A stretch of 64,000 nt of DNA, taken from positions 186,001 through 250,000 of the forward strand of contig NZ_JPRD01000011.1 in the NCBI RefSeq assembly GCF_000817815.1, written 5' to 3'. The stretch comes from Vibrio owensii CAIM 1854 = LMG 25443 (GTDB taxonomy: Bacteria; Pseudomonadota; Gammaproteobacteria; Enterobacterales; Vibrionaceae). The position numbers were made by a program, and so were the translations under genes. The notes under the pieces are model-generated. The model made no database searches. It worked only from the letters and a program-made list of their open reading frames with translations, and was not told the DNA's origin. Of this stretch, positions 19,735 through 28,586 are shown piece by piece; the first letter of the stretch is position 1, and each line of letters starts with the position of its first letter.

Positions 19735-21451
19735 TTTACTCCCTTATCTAAAACTGTATAAAAAGCACTGGTTTGGTTTGTCACTCGGCATGCTTCTGGC
19801 GTTTCTAACGCTGGCTGCTTCTATTGGCCTACTCACCTTATCCGGTTGGTTTATCTCTGCGGCTGCCGTCGCGGGTTTGACTATTGCTCGTGAAACCTTC
19901 AACTACATGCTTCCGGGCGCTGGCGTTCGTGGCGCTGCGATGGCGCGTACTGCGGGCCGTTGGGGCGAGCGTGTAGTTAGCCACAATGCAACATTCAAAC
20001 TACTGACGGATCTGCGTATCTTCTTCTTCAAGAAGCTTGCGCCGCTGATCTCTGGACGCGTTTCGACTCTGCGTGATGCGGATCTGCTAAACCGCCTAGT
20101 GGCAGACGTAGACGCGATGGATCACGTGTACTTGCGTCTTGTCAGCCCTGTGATTGTTGGCATCTTCGGTATCTTGTCGCTAACTGCGGTACTTGCCTTC
20201 TTTGACTGGCACCTTGCGCTACTGCTTGGCGGTATCCTGACGGTAATGCTGTTGGTGTGGCCGGTATTGTTCTACAAACTAGGCAAACACAACGGCGAAC
20301 ACCTGACTCAAAACAAAGCACAACTGCGCGTAGCAACACTGGACTGGCTACAAGGTTACAGCGAGCTGAGCCTGTTTGGTGCAGAAGAGCGTTACCGTAA
20401 CGTGATTCTAGAAAAGCAAAAACAACTGCTATCCAACCAGTTTGTTAACGCAAACCTCACTGGTATGGCATCTGGCTTGTTGATGCTCGCTAACGGCTTA
20501 ACCCTTGTTGCAATGCTTTGGTTTGCTGCGGATGGTGTTGGCGGTCGTGCACCAGATCCTTGGATTGCACTGTTCGCGTTTGCAACTATGGCAAGCTTTG
20601 AAATTCTGATGCCAATTGCTGGTGCTTTCCAATACCTAGGTCAAACATTGACGTCCGCACGTCGATTGAACGAAATCACCTTAGCGGAGCCAGACGTTGT
20701 CTTCCCAGAAACATCGAAGCGTGAAGGTGATAAACCGTTAAATATTGAGTTCGACAAGGTTGATTTCACCTACCCTGACGGTCAACAAAAAGTGCTGAAA
20801 GACCTGACACTGTCACTGCCACTGGGCTCAAAAACGGCGATTGTTGGCCAAACCGGTTCAGGTAAATCGACGCTTATTCAATTGCTTTGCCGCTACTGGG
20901 ATGTAAACCAAGGTCAAGTGAGCATTGGTGGCGCGCCTCTGCAAGATTGGAGCGAATCCGATTTGCGCGCTGCGATCACAGTAGTTAGCCAACGTGTTGA
21001 TGTGCTTAATGGAACACTGCGTGACAACCTATTGCTTGCAGCTCCAGAAGCAACGGATGAGCAGTTGGCTGACATTCTGACTAAAGTGGACTTGGCGAAT
21101 CTGTTAGACGAACCAGGACTGGATGCTTGGCTAGGTGACGGCGGTCGTCAACTGTCTGGTGGTGAGAAGCGTCGTATCGGTATTGCTCGCGCGCTATTGC
21201 GTGACGCTCCTATCCTACTGCTTGATGAACCAACCGAAGGTCTAGACAAGCGTACTGAGCAAACAGTGATGGAATTGTTCAAGCAACACTTCACCAATAA
21301 AACGGTCGTATTCATTACTCACCGTTTGATTGAGCTGGAAAGCATGGACAACATCTGTTTGATGGAACAAGGCGAGATCATCGAACAAGGTAGCCACCAA
21401 GCACTGCTTGCAGAAAAAGGTCGTTACCACCAGCTGTTACAATCTCTGTAA
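19727..21451 (+). CDS. cydC: Heterodimeric ABC transporter CydDC, subunit CydC
   Basis: 574 residues with the same layout as CydD: membrane domain first (it begins LPYLKLYKKHWFGLSLGML), then Walker A GQTGSGKS (374-381), signature LSGGEKRR and Walker B ILLLDEPTEG. It forms the heterodimer with CydD and its start lies inside the end of cydD. A long inverted repeat ends the operon. Confidence 0.95.
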   Translation: MRDLLPYLKLYKKHWFGLSLGMLLAFLTLAASIGLLTLSGWFISAAAVAGLTIARETFNYMLPGAGVRGAAMARTAGRWGERVVSHNATFKLLTDLRIFFFKKLAPLISGRVSTLRDADLLNRLVADVDAMDHVYLRLVSPVIVGIFGILSLTAVLAFFDWHLALLLGGILTVMLLVWPVLFYKLGKHNGEHLTQNKAQLRVATLDWLQGYSELSLFGAEERYRNVILEKQKQLLSNQFVNANLTGMASGLLMLANGLTLVAMLWFAADGVGGRAPDPWIALFAFATMASFEILMPIAGAFQYLGQTLTSARRLNEITLAEPDVVFPETSKREGDKPLNIEFDKVDFTYPDGQQKVLKDLTLSLPLGSKTAIVGQTGSGKSTLIQLLCRYWDVNQGQVSIGGAPLQDWSESDLRAAITVVSQRVDVLNGTLRDNLLLAAPEATDEQLADILTKVDLANLLDEPGLDAWLGDGGRQLSGGEKRRIGIARALLRDAPILLLDEPTEGLDKRTEQTVMELFKQHFTNKTVVFITHRLIELESMDNICLMEQGEIIEQGSHQALLAEKGRYHQLLQSL

Positions 21452-21470
21452 TACTGGGATTCAAATAGAC

Positions 21471-21499
21471 AAAGGGCTCATCAATTGATGAGCCCTTTT
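21471..21499. terminator. Bidirectional terminator between cydC and dsdA
   Basis: AAAGGGCTCATCAA and TTGATGAGCCCTTT form a perfect 14+14 inverted repeat with no extra loop bases, followed by T residues on either strand. The genes converge here. Confidence 0.88.
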
Positions 21500-21538
21500 C
21501 TTTTGCTCTCGCTGTTCCCATAACAAGTGCAAAATTCT

Positions 21539-22870
21539 TTAACGACCTGACTTGGCTAGATAAGCCGACATTTCCTCTTCCGGTACCATGCCGCCACCGG
21601 TCGCCCAAACTAAGTGAGTCGCGTTGTTTAATTTATCTACAGTAAACTGCATTCGCGCTTGGTAAGCTTTATCGTTAGAAACATGCACCGCACCAATCAT
21701 GCCCGCTAAAGCTGATGGTTCTAAACGAATATCTTCCAGCTCACTTAACTCGCCTAGATGGTGATACATGCGCTCATCCGTCATGGTGTAGTAACCATCA
21801 AGCAGTCTTTCCATCGCTCGGCCAACAAAACCAGACGCACGACCTACCGCTAAACCGTCAGCTGCAGTGATGTTATCAATACCAAGATCTTGCACCGCGA
21901 TGTCATCATGCAAGCCTGTGTGTACACCAAGCAGCATACACGGAGAATGTGTCGGCTCCGCGAAGATACAATGCACATCGTCACCAAAAGCCATCTTCAA
22001 GCCGAACGCCACACCACCAGGACCACCGCCCACTCCGCAAGGTAGGTAAACAAACAGAGGGTGCTCCGCATCAACGATGATACCCATATCATCAAACTGT
22101 TGCTTTAAGCGTTCACCTGCAACGGAATAACCTAAGAACAAGGTCTGCGAGTTTTCATCATCAATAAAAAAGCAAGTTGGATCTTTCTCCGCTTCTTTGC
22201 GTCCCTGTTCAACAGCAACACCGTAATCTTGCTCGTACTCCACCACGTTTACGCCGTGAGAACGCAGTTTGTTTTTCTTCCACTCTCTTGCATCTGCCGA
22301 CATATGAACCGACACAGAAAAACCGAGTTTTGCACTCATGATGCCGATAGACATACCCAGATTCCCTGTCGAACCTACGGCAATGCTGTATTGCTGAAAG
22401 AACTGACGAAGCTCTTCACTCGCCAATTTGCTGTAATCATCACTTTCACTCAGAAGCCCAGCTTCAATCGCCAACTTCTCTGCATGTGTCAACACTTCAT
22501 AAATACCGCCACGCGCCTTGATAGAACCTGAAATAGGCAAATGGCTGTCTTTTTTAAGCATCAAACGCCCAAGGATTTGAGTATCGTATTGCGCTTCCAA
22601 ACACGACTTCATCTTGTCGATGTCGACCACGCTCGATTCAATGATTCCATTAGAGGCCGCCGTTTCAGGGAAAGCTTTCATTAAGTATGGAGCAAAGCGC
22701 TCTAGTCGTTCACTAGCGTCTTTGATGTTGGCAGCACCTAAACCAACGAACGGCAAGCCTTCTTCAAGTGTGGTGATATTTGGGTTGAACCAAACCACCT
22801 CGTCCAAATCAATCAATCGCTTAACCAGAGGAAACTCGGTAGCAAGTGCGTGTGCATTGTAGGTTGTCAT
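21539..22870 (-). CDS. dsdA: D-serine dehydratase (ammonia-lyase)
   Basis: 443-residue PLP enzyme converting D-serine to pyruvate and ammonia. The PLP lysine is K118 in SGSIKARGG, the same number as in E. coli. A glycine-rich phosphate loop ([11 protein letters not shown]) and the [10 protein letters not shown] segment are typical of the family. The ATG at 22870 has AGGA 4-5 bases upstream. It is divergent from a DsdC-type regulator, the standard arrangement, so induction by D-serine is expected. Confidence 0.96.
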   Translation of the reverse strand: MTTYNAHALATEFPLVKRLIDLDEVVWFNPNITTLEEGLPFVGLGAANIKDASERLERFAPYLMKAFPETAASNGIIESSVVDIDKMKSCLEAQYDTQILGRLMLKKDSHLPISGSIKARGGIYEVLTHAEKLAIEAGLLSESDDYSKLASEELRQFFQQYSIAVGSTGNLGMSIGIMSAKLGFSVSVHMSADAREWKKNKLRSHGVNVVEYEQDYGVAVEQGRKEAEKDPTCFFIDDENSQTLFLGYSVAGERLKQQFDDMGIIVDAEHPLFVYLPCGVGGGPGGVAFGLKMAFGDDVHCIFAEPTHSPCMLLGVHTGLHDDIAVQDLGIDNITAADGLAVGRASGFVGRAMERLLDGYYTMTDERMYHHLGELSELEDIRLEPSALAGMIGAVHVSNDKAYQARMQFTVDKLNNATHLVWATGGGMVPEEEMSAYLAKSGR

Positions 22871-23081
22871 TGGTTCCTAGTTGCAAGTTACTGTCTTTAA
22901 TCGTTATTTAACCAAACTCTCACCAAAGATGACAAACGATCAAAAATCACTTTCACATGAACCAGATTAAAACAAAAACGTGATTGAGTTGGAATTTTGT
23001 GGACAAGAAGTCTTTTTAGCTCAACATACAACACACAAAAGCCCTATTATCCAATCAACAGCAGCAAATCATTCATTAGCC

Positions 23082-24023
23082 ATGTACACCAACGACACCA
23101 TTTTCGGTAAGCATCAACGCATCAACAGTTTTCAGCTTTCTAAGTTACACACCTTTGAAGTAGCAGCGAGACACTGTTCTTTTTCCCTTGCTGCGGAAGA
23201 GCTTTCCATGACCCCTAGCGCCATCTCACATCGCATCAACAAACTGGAAGAAGAACTGGGCATCAAGCTGTTTGTAAGGTCCCATCGAAAGATAACCCTG
23301 ACCGAAGAAGGCGAACGGATATATCTAGCCCTTAACCGAACATTGAATGAGTTAAACCAAGAAGTAATGGAAGTGAAATGTGGCGATGTCTCGGGCGAAC
23401 TGACCATCTACTCCCGCCCTTCCTTTGCACAAAGCTGGTTGGTTCCCCGTATTTACTCGTTTAAACAACAGTTTCCGTCGATTGAGCTAAACATACTAAC
23501 GGGTAATGAGAACGTGAATTTCCAAGGCTATGGCATTGATGCCGCCATTTACTTCGACGAGCAGATGCCAGAAAAACTGTGGCACCAAGAGCTGATGGAA
23601 GAAAGCATTGTGCCAGTTTGCACCAAAGAGTACGCAGAAAAACTGGGACTCATTGATGCCCCAGATAAACTTGTAAGCGCTACATTACTGCATGACAAAC
23701 AAGCATGGGACTACAACTCGCATCATGATGAGTGGGCGCTTTGGGCTGGTGAAAATGGGCTCGACGACATCGAAGGGATCCCGAGTATCTCGTTTGATCG
23801 TTCCGATCTTGCGGTTACAGCGGCAATGCATAACGCCGGCGTTGCCATTGGCCGACTTTCTCTTGTCGAAAGCTTGTTGAAATCCGGCGCACTTATTACG
23901 CCTTTTTCTGCGAGAGCACTTCGCTGTAAACAGAAATACTATGTGGTCACCGCCAATGAAAAGCACTCACGCAAGTTGGCACTTTTCATTGGTTGGTTAA
24001 ATCAGCAAGCAGGGAACCGTTAA
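23082..24023 (+). CDS. dsdC: LysR-type activator of D-serine catabolism
   Basis: Winged-helix head (LSKLHTFEVAARHCSFSLAA onward, then PSAISHRINKLEEELG) and a LysR effector domain. It matches E. coli DsdC closely at the recognition helix and at FVRSHRKITLTEEGERIY. The frame extends back to a GTG at 22980. I prefer the ATG at 23082, which starts about 20 residues before the HTH as in E. coli. The leader between dsdA and dsdC would then be about 210 bases, with room for DsdC sites and a possible CRP half-site near 22955. It ends three bases before the convergent EAL gene. Confidence 0.85.
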   Translation: MYTNDTIFGKHQRINSFQLSKLHTFEVAARHCSFSLAAEELSMTPSAISHRINKLEEELGIKLFVRSHRKITLTEEGERIYLALNRTLNELNQEVMEVKCGDVSGELTIYSRPSFAQSWLVPRIYSFKQQFPSIELNILTGNENVNFQGYGIDAAIYFDEQMPEKLWHQELMEESIVPVCTKEYAEKLGLIDAPDKLVSATLLHDKQAWDYNSHHDEWALWAGENGLDDIEGIPSISFDRSDLAVTAAMHNAGVAIGRLSLVESLLKSGALITPFSARALRCKQKYYVVTANEKHSRKLALFIGWLNQQAGNR

Positions 24024-24026
24024 ATT

Positions 24027-24827
24027 TTATGCCCACATCGCCGATGAGCCATGGTTTGAGCTAGGCTTAGAGAGTTTTGGGCATAAATCCGAAACCATGC
24101 TTGGTCTGTGCAAGTAATAACCCTGCGCATAACTCACATCCAAACTTTGCATGAAATTCAGTTCATCGGATGTTTCAATCCCTTCGGCAACCAAATCAAA
24201 TTTGTATTGGTGCTTCCAAGACGCCAAACGTTGCCAGAACTTCTCATATTGAATCCCTTGCCTTCTGAGTAAGCTTCGATCGAGCTTCACCACATCTGGC
24301 GATACATATCGAATGATGGATTCATTCTTATGATTGTCTCGACCAAAATCGTCCAGCGCAATTTTTACTCCCAAATTTTGGCATAGTTGTAAGTTGATCT
24401 TAAACATCAACTTATCGCACATCTCTGTCGGATACTGCGTCTGCTCGGTCAGCTCAAGCCATAACGTGCTTCCCATACGCTTACATGCGTTCAATAAGGG
24501 CAACACATCGGCAAAAAAAGACAGACTGGAAAGATAAGAAGGTGGAATATTTACCGAAATGAAGCCAATAGATTCAGGAAGCTCATCCAAACACGTTGAA
24601 AGCTTTTTGAATAATCGTTTAGTAAAAAAATTGGCATACCCTTCTTCCTCGATACAACGGAATGATTTTTCGATACATCTTGGCGTATTCCATCGCGTTA
24701 GCACTTCAGCACCAATTTTGTGGCCGTGCTGCAATCCATAGATTGGTTGAAAGATAGGATAGAAAGCGCCTTTACGAATATCCGCAAAGACCGTTTTACA
24801 TTCATCCTCCCTCGTTGAATTTTTCAT
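24027..24827 (-). CDS. EAL-domain c-di-GMP phosphodiesterase, stand-alone
   Basis: About 266 residues, almost entirely an EAL domain with no sensor or membrane segment. Key residues are present: the EAL signature appears as EVL (GAEVLTRW), and N (VNIPPS), LELTE, DDFG, KLD (VKLDRSLL), EGIE and the late Q (YAQGYY) are all retained. Loop 6 after DDFG is unusual (RDNHKNESI in place of the usual TGYSSLSYL type), which may alter dimerisation or activation. The ATG at 24827 is the more likely start; an upstream ATG at 24845 adds six residues. Confidence 0.82.
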   Translation of the reverse strand: MKNSTREDECKTVFADIRKGAFYPIFQPIYGLQHGHKIGAEVLTRWNTPRCIEKSFRCIEEEGYANFFTKRLFKKLSTCLDELPESIGFISVNIPPSYLSSLSFFADVLPLLNACKRMGSTLWLELTEQTQYPTEMCDKLMFKINLQLCQNLGVKIALDDFGRDNHKNESIIRYVSPDVVKLDRSLLRRQGIQYEKFWQRLASWKHQYKFDLVAEGIETSDELNFMQSLDVSYAQGYYLHRPSMVSDLCPKLSKPSSNHGSSAMWA

Positions 24828-24911
24828 GGGTCTTACCGTTAACAATAGATCTCTAATATAAAGATTAAGGGAACGTAATACACAATAGTAGGCATCGAAA
24901 AATGGGTTTGC

Positions 24912-24939
24912 TTGAGCTTTGCTATGCGACTCCTATAAT
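24912..24939 (+). promoter_or_regulatory. Sigma-70 promoter of the first Xre-family gene
   Basis: TTGAGC, a 16-base spacer, then a perfect TATAAT. The start of transcription should fall near 24946, which excludes the upstream 24902 start codon and supports the ATG at 24989. Confidence 0.6.
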
Positions 24940-24988
24940 GACAGAGCAATCAATAACCTATTACAGAACAAAAAATGCGAGGAAATTG

Positions 24989-25909
24989 ATGTTCGGGGAA
25001 TACTTAAAACAACTCAGGGAAGAGATTGGACTGACACAAAAAGAACTCGCGACCAAACTGAACCTCGCGAGCACAGATTTCGCCTCGATTGACCCAGTAA
25101 CGATTAGCCGCTGGGAAAGAGGAACGACGGCTCCAACGACAGTAAAAGCCATCAGGATCCTGAGAGTACTCACCACCGACTTAATGCCCTTTCTCATCAC
25201 GCTGCCATCTGAATCAGGAAAAGGCATATTCGAAGAGATTGTTGAATATCGATTTAAGTCGCCTTGGGCAACATTAATGAGCAGCTCTTATGACACACAA
25301 TCGAAATGCAATGCGATTACGGAGAGTCAGCTGTTAGAAAGCGATAAGGATGACTACCTAACTAGCCTAAAACACTTTTTCAATAGTTTGTCGCTCGATA
25401 ACAAAGCGCTATTCGATATCGATTTGTACCAATATCAGCTCGATAACAAAATGGTCGCTCGCAAATACACGGATGAAGAAAGTAAAGAAATTCTGGGCCA
25501 TAGTATCTCGTTTTTATTTGATGCTAACGAATTACATCAGTATTTCTCATCGCCATTTTATCCAGTGCCATTGCAGCAAGCTCGCCCTTATTCCACCAGC
25601 CGAGCCATGGCGGTTTGTACCATCTCTCGTTATTCATCAATCGAATCTGTGTTTTGGCAAAACAGTGCATTTGGTGCGAAATACGTTGCCTCACATGCCA
25701 ACATTCATGATATGTACTTTTATGCTGTTGACCACTGGTCAGTCAATTATATGAATAGCTTAGATGCAGAGAAAATTGCTTTTGATACACCCGATGAAAA
25801 CGGCATTGTAAAAATTGGCAATCAATCTTTTAAACGCTGTTTATACCGAGTTGATAGCGCTATCTGGTTATCCAGACCAGAAATCATTGAACTGCTAAAA
25901 CGCGAATAA
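24989..25909 (+). CDS. Xre-type HTH protein with conserved C-terminal domain, paralogue 1
   Basis: 306 residues. The N-terminal Xre/HTH_3 domain (MFGEYLKQLREEIGLTQKEL to about residue 65) has an insertion between helices 2 and 3 (ASTDFASIDPVTISRWERG). The rest is a domain shared with the next three genes: LFDIDLYQYQ, LGHSISFLF, ARPYSTSRAMAVCTIS, ASHANIHDMYFYAV, AEKIAFDTPDENG and RCLYRVDSAIWL. I do not recognise it. The late part (helix, then LDAEKIAFDT) weakly recalls GNAT acetyltransferases; that is inference. Start chosen from GAGG 6 bases upstream and the promoter. Confidence 0.85.
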   Translation: MFGEYLKQLREEIGLTQKELATKLNLASTDFASIDPVTISRWERGTTAPTTVKAIRILRVLTTDLMPFLITLPSESGKGIFEEIVEYRFKSPWATLMSSSYDTQSKCNAITESQLLESDKDDYLTSLKHFFNSLSLDNKALFDIDLYQYQLDNKMVARKYTDEESKEILGHSISFLFDANELHQYFSSPFYPVPLQQARPYSTSRAMAVCTISRYSSIESVFWQNSAFGAKYVASHANIHDMYFYAVDHWSVNYMNSLDAEKIAFDTPDENGIVKIGNQSFKRCLYRVDSAIWLSRPEIIELLKRE

Positions 25910-26075
25910 TTATTAATAAGCGTCACCTCTTTCTTATATAGATGAACAGGATATAACCAAATCCAGACATATTATTGACATGATTGAAGGCGACACTGCC
26001 TAGCATAAAAATAGTTTCTACAATTAATGTAGGCACGTGTAAGAAACACGATTCAAGTTATTATGAGGGCAATGT

Positions 26076-27011
26076 ATGTTCGGGGATTACCTGAAACAGC
26101 TTAGGATCGAGGGAAATCTTACGCAAAAGGAACTTGCGGTAAAACTTAACTTAGCAGACCCAGAGTTCGCCTCTATCGACTCTGTAACGGTCAGTCGTTG
26201 GGAACGCAACACTACCGCACCGAATCCGGTTAAAGCGGTTAAAGTACTCAGAACCCTTACCAACGATCTAAGGCCCTACCTTCTCTCCATCGAGATTGAT
26301 GAGGACAAGACTCAGATTAATCACTATCTGAAAGAGCGTTACCATTCTCCTAAAGATGTCTTGATGAATACTTCGTATCAATCAAACCAAGAGGTTGAAG
26401 CATGTAATGTGCTTGAGGCACCACTGTTTGAATCCAGAGGGGAAAAATACGAAGCGGGTTTGAAGAATTTCTTGAGTGGAATTGGCATTGAACACGACAC
26501 CTTGTTTGACGTCGACCTATACCAATATCAGCAAGATCATAAGATTTACGGCAAGAAGTATCTCGATAAGCTGTCTGGACGATTGCTGGGGCACTCGCTG
26601 TCTTTCTTCTTCCATGCCGACGATTTAGAAGACTATTATTGTTCGCCGTTTCTTAAGATCCCGATAAAAAAGACCAAAGCCTATTCAAGCAACAAAAAGA
26701 TGGCAATCTGTACGTTAACCCATTTTTGCTCTGATGAGCCTACCTTTTGGATTGATCATCAAACCGGTATTGACTACCTCGCGACTCACGCGAATGTTCA
26801 AGACCTTTACTACTATGCTATCGATAAACTCACGGCAGACTATATGATTGGGATCGGCGCCGAAAAAGTGGCTTTCGACGCACCGAGCGAACAAGGCATC
26901 GTCAAAATCGGTGCAGAAAAGTACATGCGCTGTTTACTTAAACTCGACAGTGCGATTTGGCTGACACGCCCTGAGTTGCTCCTCCTTCTCAAAAAACAAT
27001 ATCCTCAATAA
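26076..27011 (+). CDS. Xre-type HTH protein with conserved C-terminal domain, paralogue 2
   Basis: 311 residues, same architecture as the preceding gene: MFGDYLKQLRIEGNLTQKEL head, ASIDSVTVSRWERN recognition region, then LFDVDLYQYQ, LGHSLSFFF, AICTLTHF, THANVQDLYYYAI, GAEKVAFDAPSEQGIVKIG and LKLDSAIWL. The start at 26076 has GAGGGC upstream. The 166-base gap before it holds CTACA / TGTAG around a short AT core near 26020-26034, a possible operator. Function unknown. Confidence 0.85.
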   Translation: MFGDYLKQLRIEGNLTQKELAVKLNLADPEFASIDSVTVSRWERNTTAPNPVKAVKVLRTLTNDLRPYLLSIEIDEDKTQINHYLKERYHSPKDVLMNTSYQSNQEVEACNVLEAPLFESRGEKYEAGLKNFLSGIGIEHDTLFDVDLYQYQQDHKIYGKKYLDKLSGRLLGHSLSFFFHADDLEDYYCSPFLKIPIKKTKAYSSNKKMAICTLTHFCSDEPTFWIDHQTGIDYLATHANVQDLYYYAIDKLTADYMIGIGAEKVAFDAPSEQGIVKIGAEKYMRCLLKLDSAIWLTRPELLLLLKKQYPQ

Positions 27012-27030
27012 TCAACTACCCTAGTGTAAG

Positions 27031-27050
27031 AAGCCAATTTGTTTTGGCTT
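27031..27050 (+). other. Small hairpin between paralogues 2 and 3
   Basis: AAGCCAA / TTGGCTT with a six-base loop in a 68-base gap. It has only a weak T run, so it may attenuate rather than stop transcription into paralogue 3. Confidence 0.4.
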
Positions 27051-27079
27051 ACTTTCCATAATAAAAACAAGGTAAGTGT

Positions 27080-28027
27080 ATGTTTGGAGACTATTTAAAA
27101 CAGTTGAGAAATCAGCTCAACTTGACGCAAAGGGAACTTGCCACAAAGCTCAACCTCGCAAACCCAGAGTTTGCCTCTATCGACTCTGTAACGATCAGTC
27201 GATGGGAAAGAAATACAACATCACCAAACGCGGTTAAAGCGATCCGAGTACTTCGTGAACTCGCATTGGACTTAAAGCCATTTTTGTTGTCCATTCCGTC
27301 TCCAGAAAATGGCACCATGCTTGATGACATCTTATACGACCGCTTTCACTCACAACGAGCAATGCTCCTAACATCGGGATACGAAGAACTAAAACCGAGT
27401 AAAGAAGTCGAGATCATTGAAGAGACGCTTTTCACTGAGCATGTTGACGCCGATCTGGCTCGCTTAAAAAACTTCTTTCTCAATTCAGACGCGCATTACC
27501 CAGGGATGTTCGATCTCGATTACGTGGCGATGCACAATGACGATAAGTTAATCGCCAAAGTCTACAAAGACAGCGAGACGAACAAAGTGCGTGGGCACTC
27601 GATTTCGTTCCTTTTCCGGATTGAAGATTTGGACGCTCATTTTCATAACCCAAGCCAAACCTTGCCGTTTAGCCAAGCTCGCGCTTACTCAGAAAACCGA
27701 GGCATGGCACTATGTTGCTTGAGCCGATATGCCGCTAGCGAACAAGTCTTTATGATGCTTCATCCTACGTTGGTGGATTACTTGGCAGGACGTTCCAATA
27801 TCACTGAGTTGTACTATTATGCGTTCGATAATCAGTTTACCGATTATTTAGTGAGCTTGGGGGCTGAGAAAGTCGCTTATGACACGCCAGACAAAGCAGG
27901 TTCAGTGACTATTGGCAAAACGTCTTACCGCAAATGCTTACTCAAAGTGGATACAGCCGTACTTCTTGCACAGCCTTCAATGATATATCTACTCCATCAA
28001 CACCAAGCAAATACTGCAAAACGTTAA
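27080..28027 (+). CDS. Xre-type HTH protein with conserved C-terminal domain, paralogue 3
   Basis: 315 residues. The HTH head is nearly identical to paralogue 2 (MFGDYLKQLRNQLNLTQREL; ASIDSVTISRWERN). The C-terminal domain is more diverged but keeps GHSISFLF, ARAYSENRGMALCCLS, YYYAFDN, LGAEKVAYDTPD and CLLKVDTAVLL. The start has AAGG about 9 bases before the ATG. It is only 68 bases after paralogue 2 and could be cotranscribed with it. Confidence 0.85.
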   Translation: MFGDYLKQLRNQLNLTQRELATKLNLANPEFASIDSVTISRWERNTTSPNAVKAIRVLRELALDLKPFLLSIPSPENGTMLDDILYDRFHSQRAMLLTSGYEELKPSKEVEIIEETLFTEHVDADLARLKNFFLNSDAHYPGMFDLDYVAMHNDDKLIAKVYKDSETNKVRGHSISFLFRIEDLDAHFHNPSQTLPFSQARAYSENRGMALCCLSRYAASEQVFMMLHPTLVDYLAGRSNITELYYYAFDNQFTDYLVSLGAEKVAYDTPDKAGSVTIGKTSYRKCLLKVDTAVLLAQPSMIYLLHQHQANTAKR

Positions 28028-28586
28028 ACGCTAAATAAGGCTTTCCTGAAATATATTAAGCGCCGTAAATTCACTTACTGCGCCTATTAGTGCATTGGCA
28101 CTAATCGATAAATAATAAATTCAGTGAAGAAAGGACCTTATATTTATATCTAATATACTCATATGAAATATGTTCTTTCTCGTGAACCTTTCTCATTTTT
28201 AAGATAACAGCAAAAAATGATTTACCGAACGTATAATTGTATGAATTTCATCAACCTACGTGACCAAGTACTAAAAAAGACTGTAATTACAAGGCTATTT
28301 TCATCTATTTTAGGACAGTGTTGGCCATCACTAGGCATCTTCAATCGACTTAATAAGCACAATGCCTTCTCAATTTAATAACAAACACAATATGATTTGC
28401 ATGATATTTATGATCAAACACAACATAAATATTAATGCATTTTCAACCTCCTATAAGCCAAGTCAATTTTAAAGGGTCGTAAGTAAATGGAATAACATTT
28501 CCAACAATTGACATATTTGGCAGAGGAATGTCATGCACATAACTTAAACGAAAAATAAGAATTAGCTATGGACATGTTTTAAACCT
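28028..28586. other. Long AT-rich intergenic region between paralogues 3 and 4
   Basis: 559 bases with no credible gene on either strand. It holds a perfect inverted repeat (28086-28105) and TTGACA at 28508-28513 without a well-spaced -10. Base composition looks clearly more AT-rich than the flanking chromosome, as judged by eye. Confidence 0.5.
28086..28105. repeat. 20-base perfect inverted repeat after paralogue 3
   Basis: ATTAGTGC-ATTG-GCACTAAT is an exact 8+4+8 palindrome 60 bases downstream of paralogue 3. It has no T run, so an operator is as likely as a terminator. The adjacent HTH proteins are natural candidates to bind it. Confidence 0.5.

Noticed and set aside
24902..24988. Longer start for the first Xre paralogue
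   Set aside because: The promoter (TATAAT at 24934-24939) lies inside this extension and the paralogues all start at MFG-type residues.
28508..28543. Promoter with perfect TTGACA before paralogue 4
   Set aside because: No acceptable -10 at 16-18 bases; the nearest candidate (CATAAC) is too far.
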